DNA from: CAYMZZ01 sp964395095
GTDB taxonomy: Bacteria; Bacteroidota; Bacteroidia; Chitinophagales; Chitinophagaceae
Direction of reading: 5' to 3'
DNA length: 64,000 nucleotides
NCBI GenBank assembly: GCA_964395095.1
Contig: CAYMZZ010000002.1
Coordinates: forward strand, 248,001 to 312,000
Shown here: positions 55,960 through 64,000 of the stretch, piece by piece
Layout: every line of letters begins with the position of its first letter
Position numbering within the stretch: position 1 is the stretch's first letter
The notes under the pieces: model-generated
Seen by the model: only the letters and a program-made list of their open reading frames with translations
The model's database searches: none
What the model was told of the DNA's origin: nothing
Program-made: the position numbers and the translations under genes

Positions 55960-57288
55960 ATGGCCATCACACTGGGACAGAAAGAATATTTTAAAGGAAT
56001 CGGAGCAATACCCTATGAGGGACCAAAATCGGATAATCCGCTGGCTTTTCGTTGGTACGATGCCAACAGGCAGGTTGCCGGCCGCAGCATGCGCGACTGG
56101 CTGCGCTTTGCCTGTGCTTACTGGCATTCCTTCAACGGTAATGGCGCCGACCCGTTTGGCGAGCCCACACATCTATTTCCATGGGACGAAAGCCGGGATC
56201 CGCTACAGCGCGCACGCGACAAAGCGGATGCGGCTTTTGAATTTATTACCAAGATGGGCCTTCCTTATTATTGTTTTCACGATGTGGATGTGGTAGACTA
56301 TGGCAACGATGTGGCGGAGAATGAAAGCCGTTTGCAGGCCGCTTCGGAATACCTGCACGAAAAACAAAAAGCCAGTGGAGTAAAGCTGCTTTGGGGTACG
56401 GCCAACCTTTTTTCTCATCGTCGTTATATGAATGGCGCGGCCACCAATCCCGATTTTCATGTACTCGCCCATGCGGGCGCACAGGTAAAGGCCGCGCTTG
56501 ATGCGACCATCCGCCTGGGTGGAGAGAACTATGTTTTCTGGGGAGGAAGGGAAGGCTATATGAGCCTGCTCAATACCGACATGAAACGCGAGAAAGAACA
56601 CCTCGCGCGCTTTCTGCATACGGCTAAAGATTATGCGCGTCGCCAGGGCTTTAAGGGGAAGTTTTTTATTGAACCCAAGCCCTGCGAACCCAGCAAACAT
56701 CAATATGATTACGATAGCGAAACGGTGATTGGTTTTCTGCGTCAGCATGATTTGCTGAACGATTTCAGCCTGAATATTGAGGTGAACCATGCTACCCTTG
56801 CGGGCCATACCTTCCAGCATGAATTGCAGGTGGCTGCTGATGCCGGACTACTGGGCAGCATCGATGCCAATCGCGGCGATTATCAGAATGGATGGGATAC
56901 GGATCAGTTTCCCAATAATGTTACCGAGCTCACGGAAGCGATGCTGATCATACTCGAAGCCGGTGGATTTACGGGCGGCGGTATCAATTTCGATGCAAAA
57001 GTGCGACGCAACAGCACCGATATGGAAGATCTTTTTTATGCGCATATCGGCGGCATGGATGCATTTGCCCGGGCATTGGTAACAGCCGATGCGGTGATTA
57101 GTAGCTCCGATTACGGCAAGATCCGGAAAAACCGCTATGCTTCCTTCGATCAGGGCGAGGGCCGTGCATTCGAAGAAGGAAAGATGAGTCTCGAAGACCT
57201 CCGTAACTATGCGGCGAAAAACGGAGAGCCGGCCATACGCAGCGGTAAACAGGAATTATTGGAGAATATTTTGAATAATCATCTTTAA
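55960..57288 (+). CDS. xylA: Xylose isomerase
   Basis: 442 residues, the class II length. It converts D-xylose to D-xylulose in the cytoplasm. Motifs include FKGIGAIPYEGPKSDNPLAF, YYCFHDVDVVDYG (catalytic His), VFWGGREGYMSLLNTD, FFIEPKPCEPSKHQYDYD (metal Glu), LNIEVNHATLAGHTFQHEL (metal Glu and His) and SIDANRGDYQNGWDTDQFP (metal Asps). It starts 36 bases after xylB. Confidence 0.97.
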   Translation: MAITLGQKEYFKGIGAIPYEGPKSDNPLAFRWYDANRQVAGRSMRDWLRFACAYWHSFNGNGADPFGEPTHLFPWDESRDPLQRARDKADAAFEFITKMGLPYYCFHDVDVVDYGNDVAENESRLQAASEYLHEKQKASGVKLLWGTANLFSHRRYMNGAATNPDFHVLAHAGAQVKAALDATIRLGGENYVFWGGREGYMSLLNTDMKREKEHLARFLHTAKDYARRQGFKGKFFIEPKPCEPSKHQYDYDSETVIGFLRQHDLLNDFSLNIEVNHATLAGHTFQHELQVAADAGLLGSIDANRGDYQNGWDTDQFPNNVTELTEAMLIILEAGGFTGGGINFDAKVRRNSTDMEDLFYAHIGGMDAFARALVTADAVISSSDYGKIRKNRYASFDQGEGRAFEEGKMSLEDLRNYAAKNGEPAIRSGKQELLENILNNHL

Positions 57289-57312
57289 CTTTAGGCCAAC
57301 TATAGAACCAGG

Positions 57313-57350
57313 GGCGTCTTCACTTCCAGGAGTAAGGCGCCTTTATTTTT
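57313..57350 (+). terminator. Weak terminator between xylA and the symporter gene
   Basis: GGCGTCTT (57313-57320) pairs with AAGGCGCC (57334-57341) with one G-U, followed by TTTATTTTT. It probably lowers, but need not stop, transcription into the symporter gene 13 bases later. Confidence 0.55.
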
Positions 57351-57363
57351 ATCTGCTTGTGAT

Positions 57364-58998
57364 ATGAATACCTTACAAACTGCCGACTGGATTGTACTGG
57401 CCGCTTATTTCGCCATCCTGCTGCTCATCGCCTGGTGGGTGATACGCAAGAAGAATAATACAACGGAAGAATATTTCCTCGCCGGCCGCAATGTGGGCTG
57501 GTTTGTAATTGGCGCTTCCATCTTTGCGTCGAATATCGGTTCCGAGCACGTAGTGGGTCTGGCAGGCACCGGTGCCGAATCGGGAATGCCCATGGCGCAT
57601 TATGAGCTGCATGCCTGGATCGTGTTGTTGCTCGGCTGGTTCTTCCTTCCATTTTATATGCGCAGTGGGGCATTTACCATGCCCGAGTTTTTAGAGAAGC
57701 GCTTCGACAGCCAGTCGCGCTGGTTTCTCTCCTTATTCAGCATCGCGGGATATGTGCTTACCAAGGTTTCCGTCACCATTTATGCCGGAGGCGTGGTAGT
57801 ATCCGAACTGCTGGGTATCGACTTTTTCCAGGGTGCCATCGCCATCGTGCTGGTCACCGGTCTCTATACCATACTGGGTGGCATGCGCGCAGTGGTATAC
57901 ACCGAAGCTTTTCAAACTGTGGTCTTGTTGTTGGGAGCAACCGTGATTACGGTGATGGGATTGAATGCCGTGGGTGGGTGGGATGAATTGAAAGCCACAG
58001 CGGGCAGTGAACACTTCAACATGTGGCGACCCGCTTCCGATCCGGATTTTCCCTGGACGGGGATGTTGATTGGGGGCACCATCGTTGGTATCTGGTACTG
58101 GTGTACGGATCAGTATATCGTGCAACGAACTTTGTCGGCGCATAATATTACCATCGGCAGAAGGGGTGCTATTTTCGGCGCCTTCCTGAAGCTGACCCCC
58201 ATCTTTATATTCCTGGTGCCCGGCATCATCGCATTTGCGTTGAAGCAAAAAGGAATGATTCAATATGAAAAAAGCGACCAGGTATTTCCCACGCTGGTAC
58301 AATACCTGCTGCCCGCGGGGCTGAAAGGGTTGGTAGCGGGCGGACTGATGGCAGCGCTGATGAGTTCGCTGGCTTCGGTATTTAATTCTGCCTCCACCCT
58401 GTTTACTGTAGATATATTCAAAAAAATGAAGCCGAAGGCCCCGGAGAGCGAGCTCGTGCGGGCAGGTCGTATCGCTACCGCCGTGATCGTGGTGCTCGGT
58501 ATGTTGTGGATTCCCATCATGCAAAAAATTGGGGGTGGCGTACTCTACCAATACCTGCAAAATGTGCAGGCTTATATCGCCCCGCCAATCACCGCTGTGT
58601 TTCTACTTGGCATCTTATGGAAAAGAGTGAACGCCAAAGGGGCTATCGCCACCCTGCTCTTTGGATTGCTGATGGCTACACTCCGGATCATTTGTGAGCT
58701 GGTATTTTTGGAAAACGGAAAATTGCCGGCTGGTGAAACCAGTTTGTTCGCGCAATTTGCCGCCATCAATTTTGCACACATGGCCATCTATATGTTTGTC
58801 GGTTGTGTATTGGTCTGCAGCATCGTGAGCCTGAGCACGGCCAAACCTTCGCTGGAGCAAATTCAGGGCCTCACCATTGGCACCCTCAGCGCCGAACAAA
58901 AAGCCGCCGCCAGAGCCAGCTATAGCAAATGGGATCTGATATTCTCCGTGCTGCTGGTGGCGATAGTGATCGCGGTGCTGGTGTATTTTAGGGGTTGA
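57364..58998 (+). CDS. Sodium:solute symporter (SLC5/SSS), probable xylose transporter
   Basis: 544 residues with about 14 membrane helices. The SSS pattern begins WIVLAAYFAILLLIAWWVIR with TEEYFLAGRNVGWFVIGASI and SNIGSEHVVGLAGTGAESG. Further sugar-branch features are GLYTILGGMRAVVYTEAFQT and IWYWCTDQYIVQRTLSAHN. The sugar-type (SGLT-like) sequence and its place after xylA suggest sodium-driven uptake of xylose. Glucose or arabinose cannot be excluded. Confidence 0.92.
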   Translation: MNTLQTADWIVLAAYFAILLLIAWWVIRKKNNTTEEYFLAGRNVGWFVIGASIFASNIGSEHVVGLAGTGAESGMPMAHYELHAWIVLLLGWFFLPFYMRSGAFTMPEFLEKRFDSQSRWFLSLFSIAGYVLTKVSVTIYAGGVVVSELLGIDFFQGAIAIVLVTGLYTILGGMRAVVYTEAFQTVVLLLGATVITVMGLNAVGGWDELKATAGSEHFNMWRPASDPDFPWTGMLIGGTIVGIWYWCTDQYIVQRTLSAHNITIGRRGAIFGAFLKLTPIFIFLVPGIIAFALKQKGMIQYEKSDQVFPTLVQYLLPAGLKGLVAGGLMAALMSSLASVFNSASTLFTVDIFKKMKPKAPESELVRAGRIATAVIVVLGMLWIPIMQKIGGGVLYQYLQNVQAYIAPPITAVFLLGILWKRVNAKGAIATLLFGLLMATLRIICELVFLENGKLPAGETSLFAQFAAINFAHMAIYMFVGCVLVCSIVSLSTAKPSLEQIQGLTIGTLSAEQKAAARASYSKWDLIFSVLLVAIVIAVLVYFRG

Positions 58999-59000
58999 GT

Positions 59001-59438
59001 GGTTTAGGGTTTAGGGTTTAAGGTTTAGGGTTTAAGGTTTAAAGTATTGCGGTAAACATCATTTATACGTCGCTCCCGTAGCGAATTCTTTGCGCTCGTT
59101 GCGGTGATAACTCTCTTGTATTTGATGCTGCTGGCAACCCCAAAAGTTTTACCGCAACGAGCGCAAAGAATTCGCAACGAACGCAACGACAGGTTCAGCG
59201 TAATAGTAGCGCTGCACTATCAGATATGGGGTTCAATTTTTCAAATTAGAACTTGCTTCCAACCTGTATGGCTACAGGAAGGCAGGGAGTAGGAATGCTT
59301 TTTAAAGTAGAAAAGTCTGCGCCGATCTGCATATAGGAGATTCTTGTATTATCCCGCCATTCCATCCCAAATTATGCGGTCCACAACTTCTTCCCTTTCC
59401 AACAACCTTAAACCTTAAACCTTAAACCCTAAACCTTC
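59001..59438. repeat. Nested inverted-repeat block after the symporter
   Basis: No gene was seen in the gap 58999-59501. Outer arms are GGTTTAGGGTTTAAGG-type runs (59001-59042) inverted as CCTTAAACCTTAAACCCTAAACC (59404-59438, several units). Inside lies a perfect 25-bp inverted pair, 59081-59105 and 59151-59175, whose arms contain TTTGCGCTCGTTGCGGT. The spacer at 59215-59400 shows nothing recognisable. Confidence 0.8.
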
Positions 59439-59501
59439 AAATATTACACCTGCGGTATTGCAAGCCTGGAAAAATTTTGATTTTTCTTCGCAAATTTGCT
59501 G

Positions 59502-61754
59502 ATGCCAAAATTCGTGCTGTTCTGCCTGCTGCTTCATTTTACCGGGCCCCCCATGCTTGGGGCGCAACCTGTTTCAGCAAGGTTGAAGGTGATTCATGCT
59601 TTTACAAAGCAGGCGCTGCCATCCGCTACCGTTTACAGTTCTGATTACAGTTTTGTCGGTACAGCCGATGAAAACGGACAGATATTGCTGAGCGGGTTGC
59701 CTTCATCCATACGGCAACTGATTGTAAGCAGTGTGGGCTTTCAGTCAGATACCATTTTTCTCCCCATTGAAAAGGATCTTTTGATTTTGGCGCTGGAACC
59801 CGGTATCACATCATTGAGTGAGGTGCTGGTGAATGCGGCCAGTTCAAGGGGTGTTTTTCACAGCATCGGCGACCTGGATATTCACCTGCGCCCGATTACC
59901 AATTCGCAAGACATATTGCGCATGGTGCCGGGACTATTCATCGGCCAGCACGCGGGTGGCGGTAAGGCCGAACAGATTTTTTTGCGCGGTTTTGATATAG
60001 ATCATGGTACTGATATCCGGATAACGGTGGACGGCATGCCCGTGAATATGGTAAGCCATGCGCATGGGCAGGGATATGCGGACCTGCATTTTCTGATTCC
60101 GGAAATGATCGAGCATGTAAATTTTGATAAGGGTCCCTATTTCGCCCGTCAGGGAAACTTTGCAACGGCCGGCTATGTGGAATTTCAAACCCGCAATCAG
60201 CTTCAGCGAAGCTTTGCCAAACTGGAAGGCGGCCAGTTTAATACCCTGCGTGCCGTTACTGGCATTAACTTTCTTTCCGAAGCGCAGCGGCAGAAGGGGC
60301 AAAGTCTTTATGCAGCCGGTGAATATTCTTTTACAGATGGCTATTTCGACAGTCCCCAATCGTTTAACCGACTGAATGCATTGCTGAAATATCATGGGCA
60401 AACCAGTGAACGAACCTATCTTACGGCCTCCGCTTCCGCATTTCACAGTAAGTGGAATGCCAGCGGGCAAATACCCGACCGTGCCGTCAAAGATGGAACT
60501 ATTGGCTGGTATGGCGCCATAGATGATACCGAGGGCGGAAGCACCAGCCGGTATAATCTTAACCTGTCGACTTTACACTATTTGTCGTCGGCAGCAACCA
60601 TTCGAAACCGTGTTTATTTTTCCCGTTATGATTTTGAGTTGTATTCTAATTTTACTTTTTTTCTGAATGATCCCGTGAATGGAGATCAGATCAGGCAGAA
60701 GGAAAGCCGCGACCTCACAGGGTTTGAGCTGGATTATGCCTGGCAACACTCATTAGCGGGAAAATCGGCATCGATGGAAGCCGGCACGCAATGGCGCCAC
60801 GATCGCACCCGTCACACCGAACTGAGCCGTACCCGTAACCGGGATGAATTGCTGGAGCCCATCATGCTGGGTGATATCACGGAAACGAATGCCGGATTTT
60901 ACCTGCAGGAAAAATTGCAGCCAAACAAAAGATGGAGCATTAGCGCGGGATTGCGGGCCGATCAGTTCTGGAACCGCTACCTCGACCGGCTGAATGGCAC
61001 AGTAGGGCAGGCGCAGTCGTTTCTGCTAAGCCCCAAGTTCAGTGTGCAATACAGGGCCAGCGAAAAATGGCAACTCTACTGGCATACCGGCCAGGGGCTG
61101 CATAGCAACGATACCCGGGTAGCCGTGCAGCAGGATGGCAGGCGGGTGGTGACACCCGCGCGCGGCACCGATATCGGCGGCATCTTTAAGCCCTCGCCCC
61201 GATTGTTGTTGCAAACAACATTCTGGTATTTGTGGCTGCAGCAGGAGTTTATCTATGTGGGTGATGAGGGGGTGGTGGAAACAGGCGGCCGTACCCGCCG
61301 AATGGGCTGGGACCTGGCCCTGCGCTATGAGATTGTGCCCAAATGGTTTTGGGACGCCGATATTTCACTGGCCAATCCCCGCGCCCTGGGTTTGCCCAAA
61401 GCGGAAGCCTATCTGCCACTGGCACCGGGTTTAACCAGTACGGGTGGCATTAGCTATCGGCAAAATAAGGGATGGAATGGCAGTATCCGGTATCGGTATA
61501 TGGCAGCACGCCCGGCGAATGAAACCAATTCCGTTCGCGCATCCTCCTATTTTATTATAGACGCGGCCATCAACTATACCCAACCCAAATGGGAACTGGG
61601 TCTAACGGTGCAGAATATGCTCAATTCAAAATGGAAGGAAACGCAATTTGATACCGAAAGCCGCCTGCAGGCGGAACCGGCCCCGGTAAGCGAAATTCAT
61701 TTTACACCCGGCAGTCCATTTTTTGCGAGGTTAGGGTTCGCCTATTTTTTTTGA
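59502..61754 (+). CDS. TonB-dependent receptor with His-rich plug motif, substrate unknown
   Basis: 750 residues from ATG 59502 (MPKFVLFCLLLHFTGPPMLG signal peptide); the TTG six bases upstream is not needed. The N-terminal carboxypeptidase-regulatory-like segment (VHAFTKQALPSATVYSSDYS fits loosely) is followed by a plug with SQDILRMVPGLFIGQHAGGG, IFLRGFDIDHGTDIRITVDG and NMVSHAHGQGYADLHFLIPE. The barrel ends in ARLGFAYFF. The clustered histidines in the plug suggest a metal or metal-chelate substrate, but that is a guess. It stands alone between a repeat block and suf genes. Confidence 0.88.
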   Translation: MPKFVLFCLLLHFTGPPMLGAQPVSARLKVIHAFTKQALPSATVYSSDYSFVGTADENGQILLSGLPSSIRQLIVSSVGFQSDTIFLPIEKDLLILALEPGITSLSEVLVNAASSRGVFHSIGDLDIHLRPITNSQDILRMVPGLFIGQHAGGGKAEQIFLRGFDIDHGTDIRITVDGMPVNMVSHAHGQGYADLHFLIPEMIEHVNFDKGPYFARQGNFATAGYVEFQTRNQLQRSFAKLEGGQFNTLRAVTGINFLSEAQRQKGQSLYAAGEYSFTDGYFDSPQSFNRLNALLKYHGQTSERTYLTASASAFHSKWNASGQIPDRAVKDGTIGWYGAIDDTEGGSTSRYNLNLSTLHYLSSAATIRNRVYFSRYDFELYSNFTFFLNDPVNGDQIRQKESRDLTGFELDYAWQHSLAGKSASMEAGTQWRHDRTRHTELSRTRNRDELLEPIMLGDITETNAGFYLQEKLQPNKRWSISAGLRADQFWNRYLDRLNGTVGQAQSFLLSPKFSVQYRASEKWQLYWHTGQGLHSNDTRVAVQQDGRRVVTPARGTDIGGIFKPSPRLLLQTTFWYLWLQQEFIYVGDEGVVETGGRTRRMGWDLALRYEIVPKWFWDADISLANPRALGLPKAEAYLPLAPGLTSTGGISYRQNKGWNGSIRYRYMAARPANETNSVRASSYFIIDAAINYTQPKWELGLTVQNMLNSKWKETQFDTESRLQAEPAPVSEIHFTPGSPFFARLGFAYFF

Positions 61755-61819
61755 CGTTGATTGCCAAAGGGTTGTTTACAGATTCATGCTCCAGGGTAAA
61801 CCTTTCAAAATTTGATCTG

Positions 61820-61855
61820 TTTATACTTTTTTGTATAAATACATTCCTACCTTTG
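61820..61855 (+). promoter_or_regulatory. sufB promoter with AT-rich palindrome
   Basis: TTTATACTTTTTTGTATAAA (61820-61839) is a perfect 7-bp inverted repeat around six T residues. TACCTTTG (61848-61855) matches the -7 consensus TAnnTTTG and ends four bases before the sufB ATG, so the message would be leaderless or nearly so. The palindrome could be a regulator site (for example Rrf2 type); that is inference. Confidence 0.5.
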
Positions 61856-61859
61856 CAGC

Positions 61860-63341
61860 ATGAAAGCAGAGATTATTCACCCAGTGAAAGAGGAGAAAAG
61901 GGACGATCTCGATATCCTCGAGCAAACGGTGCTCAATGAGTACAAATATGGATTTGTTACTGATATTGAAGCAGATGCAGCTCCTAAAGGGCTGAGCGAA
62001 GATATTGTTCGCTTTATTTCCGCCAAAAAGAATGAACCCGAATGGATGCTCGAATGGCGCCTGAAAGCTTACCGCCAGTGGCTCAAAATGCCGGAACCCA
62101 ATTGGGCCAATGTGAAGTTTCCGCCTATTGACTACCAGGACATTATTTATTATTCCGCTCCCAAGCAAAAGGTAAAGCCCAAGAGCCTCGATGAAATTGA
62201 CCCGGAATTGCGCCGCACATTCGAAAAGCTGGGCATTTCGCTTGATGAGCAAAAACGCCTCACCGGTGTGGCGGTAGATGCGGTGATCGACAGTATTTCC
62301 ATCGCCACTACTTTTAAAGAGCAACTGGCCGAGCAGGGTATCATTTTCTGCAGCATGAGCGAAGCCGTTCAGGAACACCCCGAACTGATCCGTCAGTACC
62401 TGGGTTCCGTAGTACCGGTTACCGATAATTATTTCGCCGCCCTCAATTCAGCCGTATTCAGCGATGGCTCCTTCTGCTTTATTCCCAAAGGCGTGCGCTG
62501 CCCCATGGAGTTGAGCACCTATTTCCGGATCAACGCCGAAAATACAGGACAGTTTGAGCGTACCCTGATTGTGGCGGAAGACAATAGTTATGTGAGTTAT
62601 CTGGAGGGTTGTACTGCCCCCATGCGCGACGAAAACCAGTTGCATGCGGCGGTGGTGGAAATCGTAGCCCTGGACCATGCGGAGGTAAAATACAGTACCG
62701 TGCAAAACTGGTATCCCGGTGATAAGGAAGGACGCGGGGGTATCTACAATTTCGTAACCAAGCGCGGGATTTGCAAAGGCGCGCATTCCAAGATATCGTG
62801 GACACAGGTGGAAACCGGATCTGCCATTACCTGGAAATACCCGAGTGTGATATTAAAGGGTGATCACTCCATTGGTGAATTCTATTCGGTAGCCGTTACC
62901 AACCATCGCCAGCAGGCCGATACCGGCACCAAGATGATGCATATCGGTAAAAACACCCGCAGCCGGATTGTAAGCAAAGGCATATCTGCCGGCTTTAGCC
63001 AAAATAGTTATCGCGGCCTGGTGCAGGTGGGAAAAAACGCCAGCAAAGCGAGAAATTTCTCGCAATGCGATTCGCTGTTGCTCGGCGATAAGTGCGGTGC
63101 ACATACCTTCCCCTATATTGAAGTAAAGAACAATACGGCGGTAGTGGAACACGAAGCCACCACCTCCAAGATTGGGGAAGACCAGATATTCTACTGTAAC
63201 CAACGCGGCATTGATACCGAAACAGCCGTCGCCCTCATCATCAATGGCTTTGCCAAAGAAGTGATGAACCAATTGCCGATGGAATTTGCCGTGGAAGCGC
63301 AAAAGCTGTTGGCGATTAGTTTGGAAGGAAGCGTGGGGTGA
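61860..63341 (+). CDS. sufB: Fe-S cluster assembly scaffold protein SufB
   Basis: 493 residues, normal for SufB. It works with SufC and SufD to build iron-sulfur clusters in the cytoplasm. Signatures are PEWMLEWRLKAYRQWLKM, IPKGVRCPMELSTYFRINAE, GCTAPMRDENQLHAAVVEIV, GAHSKISWTQVETGSAITWK and CDSLLLGDKCGAHTFPYIEV. ATG 61860 follows directly after the promoter. sufC lies 173 bases downstream across a repeat. Confidence 0.97.
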   Translation: MKAEIIHPVKEEKRDDLDILEQTVLNEYKYGFVTDIEADAAPKGLSEDIVRFISAKKNEPEWMLEWRLKAYRQWLKMPEPNWANVKFPPIDYQDIIYYSAPKQKVKPKSLDEIDPELRRTFEKLGISLDEQKRLTGVAVDAVIDSISIATTFKEQLAEQGIIFCSMSEAVQEHPELIRQYLGSVVPVTDNYFAALNSAVFSDGSFCFIPKGVRCPMELSTYFRINAENTGQFERTLIVAEDNSYVSYLEGCTAPMRDENQLHAAVVEIVALDHAEVKYSTVQNWYPGDKEGRGGIYNFVTKRGICKGAHSKISWTQVETGSAITWKYPSVILKGDHSIGEFYSVAVTNHRQQADTGTKMMHIGKNTRSRIVSKGISAGFSQNSYRGLVQVGKNASKARNFSQCDSLLLGDKCGAHTFPYIEVKNNTAVVEHEATTSKIGEDQIFYCNQRGIDTETAVALIINGFAKEVMNQLPMEFAVEAQKLLAISLEGSVG

Positions 63342-63514
63342 GGTTAGAGTTTAAAGTTTAAGGTTTAAAGTTTAAAGTTTTATGTAAGGGCTGGCAAATG
63401 ATATTATCTTTTACATGATTAGAGGTAAACCTTAAACCTTAAACTTTCAACCTTAAACCTTCCACTTAAACCTTCCACTTAAAACTTAAAACTTATAACT
63501 TATAACTCAAAAAA
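63342..63514. repeat. GTTTAAGG inverted repeat between sufB and sufC
   Basis: GTTTAAAGTTTAAGG-type units (63348-63380) face CCTTAAACCTTAAAC units (63426-63460), followed by ACTTAAAACTTATAACTT units up to sufC. A strong stem would form in the intercistronic RNA. Confidence 0.75.
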
Positions 63515-64000
63515 ATGCTGAAGATCGACAATTTACAAGCGGGTATTGAGGGGAAGCAAATCCTGAAGGGAATTAATCTCGATATAAAACCCGGCGAAGT
63601 GCATGCCATCATGGGCCCGAATGGTTCTGGCAAGAGCACGCTGGCATCGGTGCTGGCGGGACGTGAAAATTATGAAGTACTCGGAGGCTCCGTGGAGTTT
63701 TTGGGAAAAGACCTGCTGGAACTGGGTCCTGAAGAGCGTGCGGGTGAAGGACTTTTTCTCGCCTTTCAGTATCCCGTGGAGATTCCGGGACTGAGCACCA
63801 CCAATTTTATTAAGACAGCGGTGAATGAAGTGCGCAAGTATCGTGGACAGGAGTCCCTGGATGCGGTGGGCTTTTTGAAGCTGATGAAAGAAAAGATGGC
63901 CATGATGAATATGGATCAGTCTCTGCTGAGCCGTCCGCTGAATGAGGGCTTTTCGGGTGGTGAAAAGAAGCGAAATGAAATCTTTCAGATGGCGATGCTG
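63515..64000 (+). CDS. sufC: Fe-S assembly ATPase SufC (3' end cut by window edge)
   Basis: 162 residues of an ABC ATPase of about 250. Start ATG 63515 (MLKIDNLQAGIEGKQILKGI). Walker A is GPNGSGKSTL, the Q-loop region is FQYPVEIPGLSTTNF (typical of SufC), and the ABC signature is FSGGEKKR just before the edge. The FLAFQYPVEIPG stretch separates SufC from importer ATPases. It energises the SufBCD scaffold. Walker B lies beyond the window. Confidence 0.96.
   Translation, partial: MLKIDNLQAGIEGKQILKGINLDIKPGEVHAIMGPNGSGKSTLASVLAGRENYEVLGGSVEFLGKDLLELGPEERAGEGLFLAFQYPVEIPGLSTTNFIKTAVNEVRKYRGQESLDAVGFLKLMKEKMAMMNMDQSLLSRPLNEGFSGGEKKRNEIFQMAML

Noticed and set aside
59001..59438. Telomere-like or CRISPR-like array
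   Set aside because: GGTTTAGGG units are irregular, without constant spacers or cas genes; they form an inverted repeat shared with other gaps in this window.

Overview
The window looks like a chromosome segment of a Bacteroidota bacterium, most likely a Chitinophagaceae-type soil or plant-litter degrader. The reasons are a SusC/SusD pair, several TonB-dependent receptors with an N-terminal carboxypeptidase-regulatory-like domain, many lipoproteins with acidic residues just after the lipid-bearing cysteine, signal peptides ending in AQ, and promoters of the TTG-N19-TAnnTTYG type. The species cannot be named from sequence alone.

Region 1 (1-17.8 kb) is the outer-membrane half of a xylan utilisation locus. 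A huge GH95-GH43 fusion enzyme (cut by the left edge) is divergent from a run of genes: susC, susD, a vanadium-haloperoxidase-like lipoprotein, a double seven-blade FG-GAP/ASPIC-UnbV lipoprotein, a lipoprotein version of the DUF255/SSP411 thioredoxin-domain protein, and a GH30 glucuronoxylanase-like lipoprotein.

Region 2 (17.8-34 kb) is unrelated to xylan: secreted proteins of unknown function, a TPR histidine kinase coupled to a LuxR-type response regulator, a siderophore-type TonB receptor, a GT39-like membrane glycosyltransferase, an arginase-family protein plus an M19 dipeptidase, and a PAS histidine kinase. The gaps are filled with dispersed palindromic repeats.

Region 3 (34-59 kb) is the rest of the xylan system. 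On the minus strand, one LacI gene opens a very tight 11-gene run: lacI, GH67, SDR, GH115, GH10, GPH transporter, GH43, GH43, GH3, SASA esterase, CE4 deacetylase. It is followed by a paralogous lacI and uxuA. On the plus strand are xylB, xylA and a sodium:solute symporter. Together these depolymerise, deacetylate, de-glucuronidate and import xylan, then channel xylose through XylA/XylB and glucuronate through the UxuA branch.

The same 14-bp LacI-type palindrome (TGCAATCGGTTGCA, one copy with a terminal mismatch) occurs twice in the susC/GH95 divergent region and twice in the lacI/xylB divergent region, 50 kb apart. At susC and xylB it overlaps the -33 element of a promoter with identical geometry. 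This ties regions 1 and 3 into one predicted regulon.

Region 4 (59-64 kb) holds a TonB receptor with a His-rich plug motif, then sufB and the start of sufC (cut by the right edge). I saw no tRNA, rRNA, CRISPR array, transposase or phage gene.
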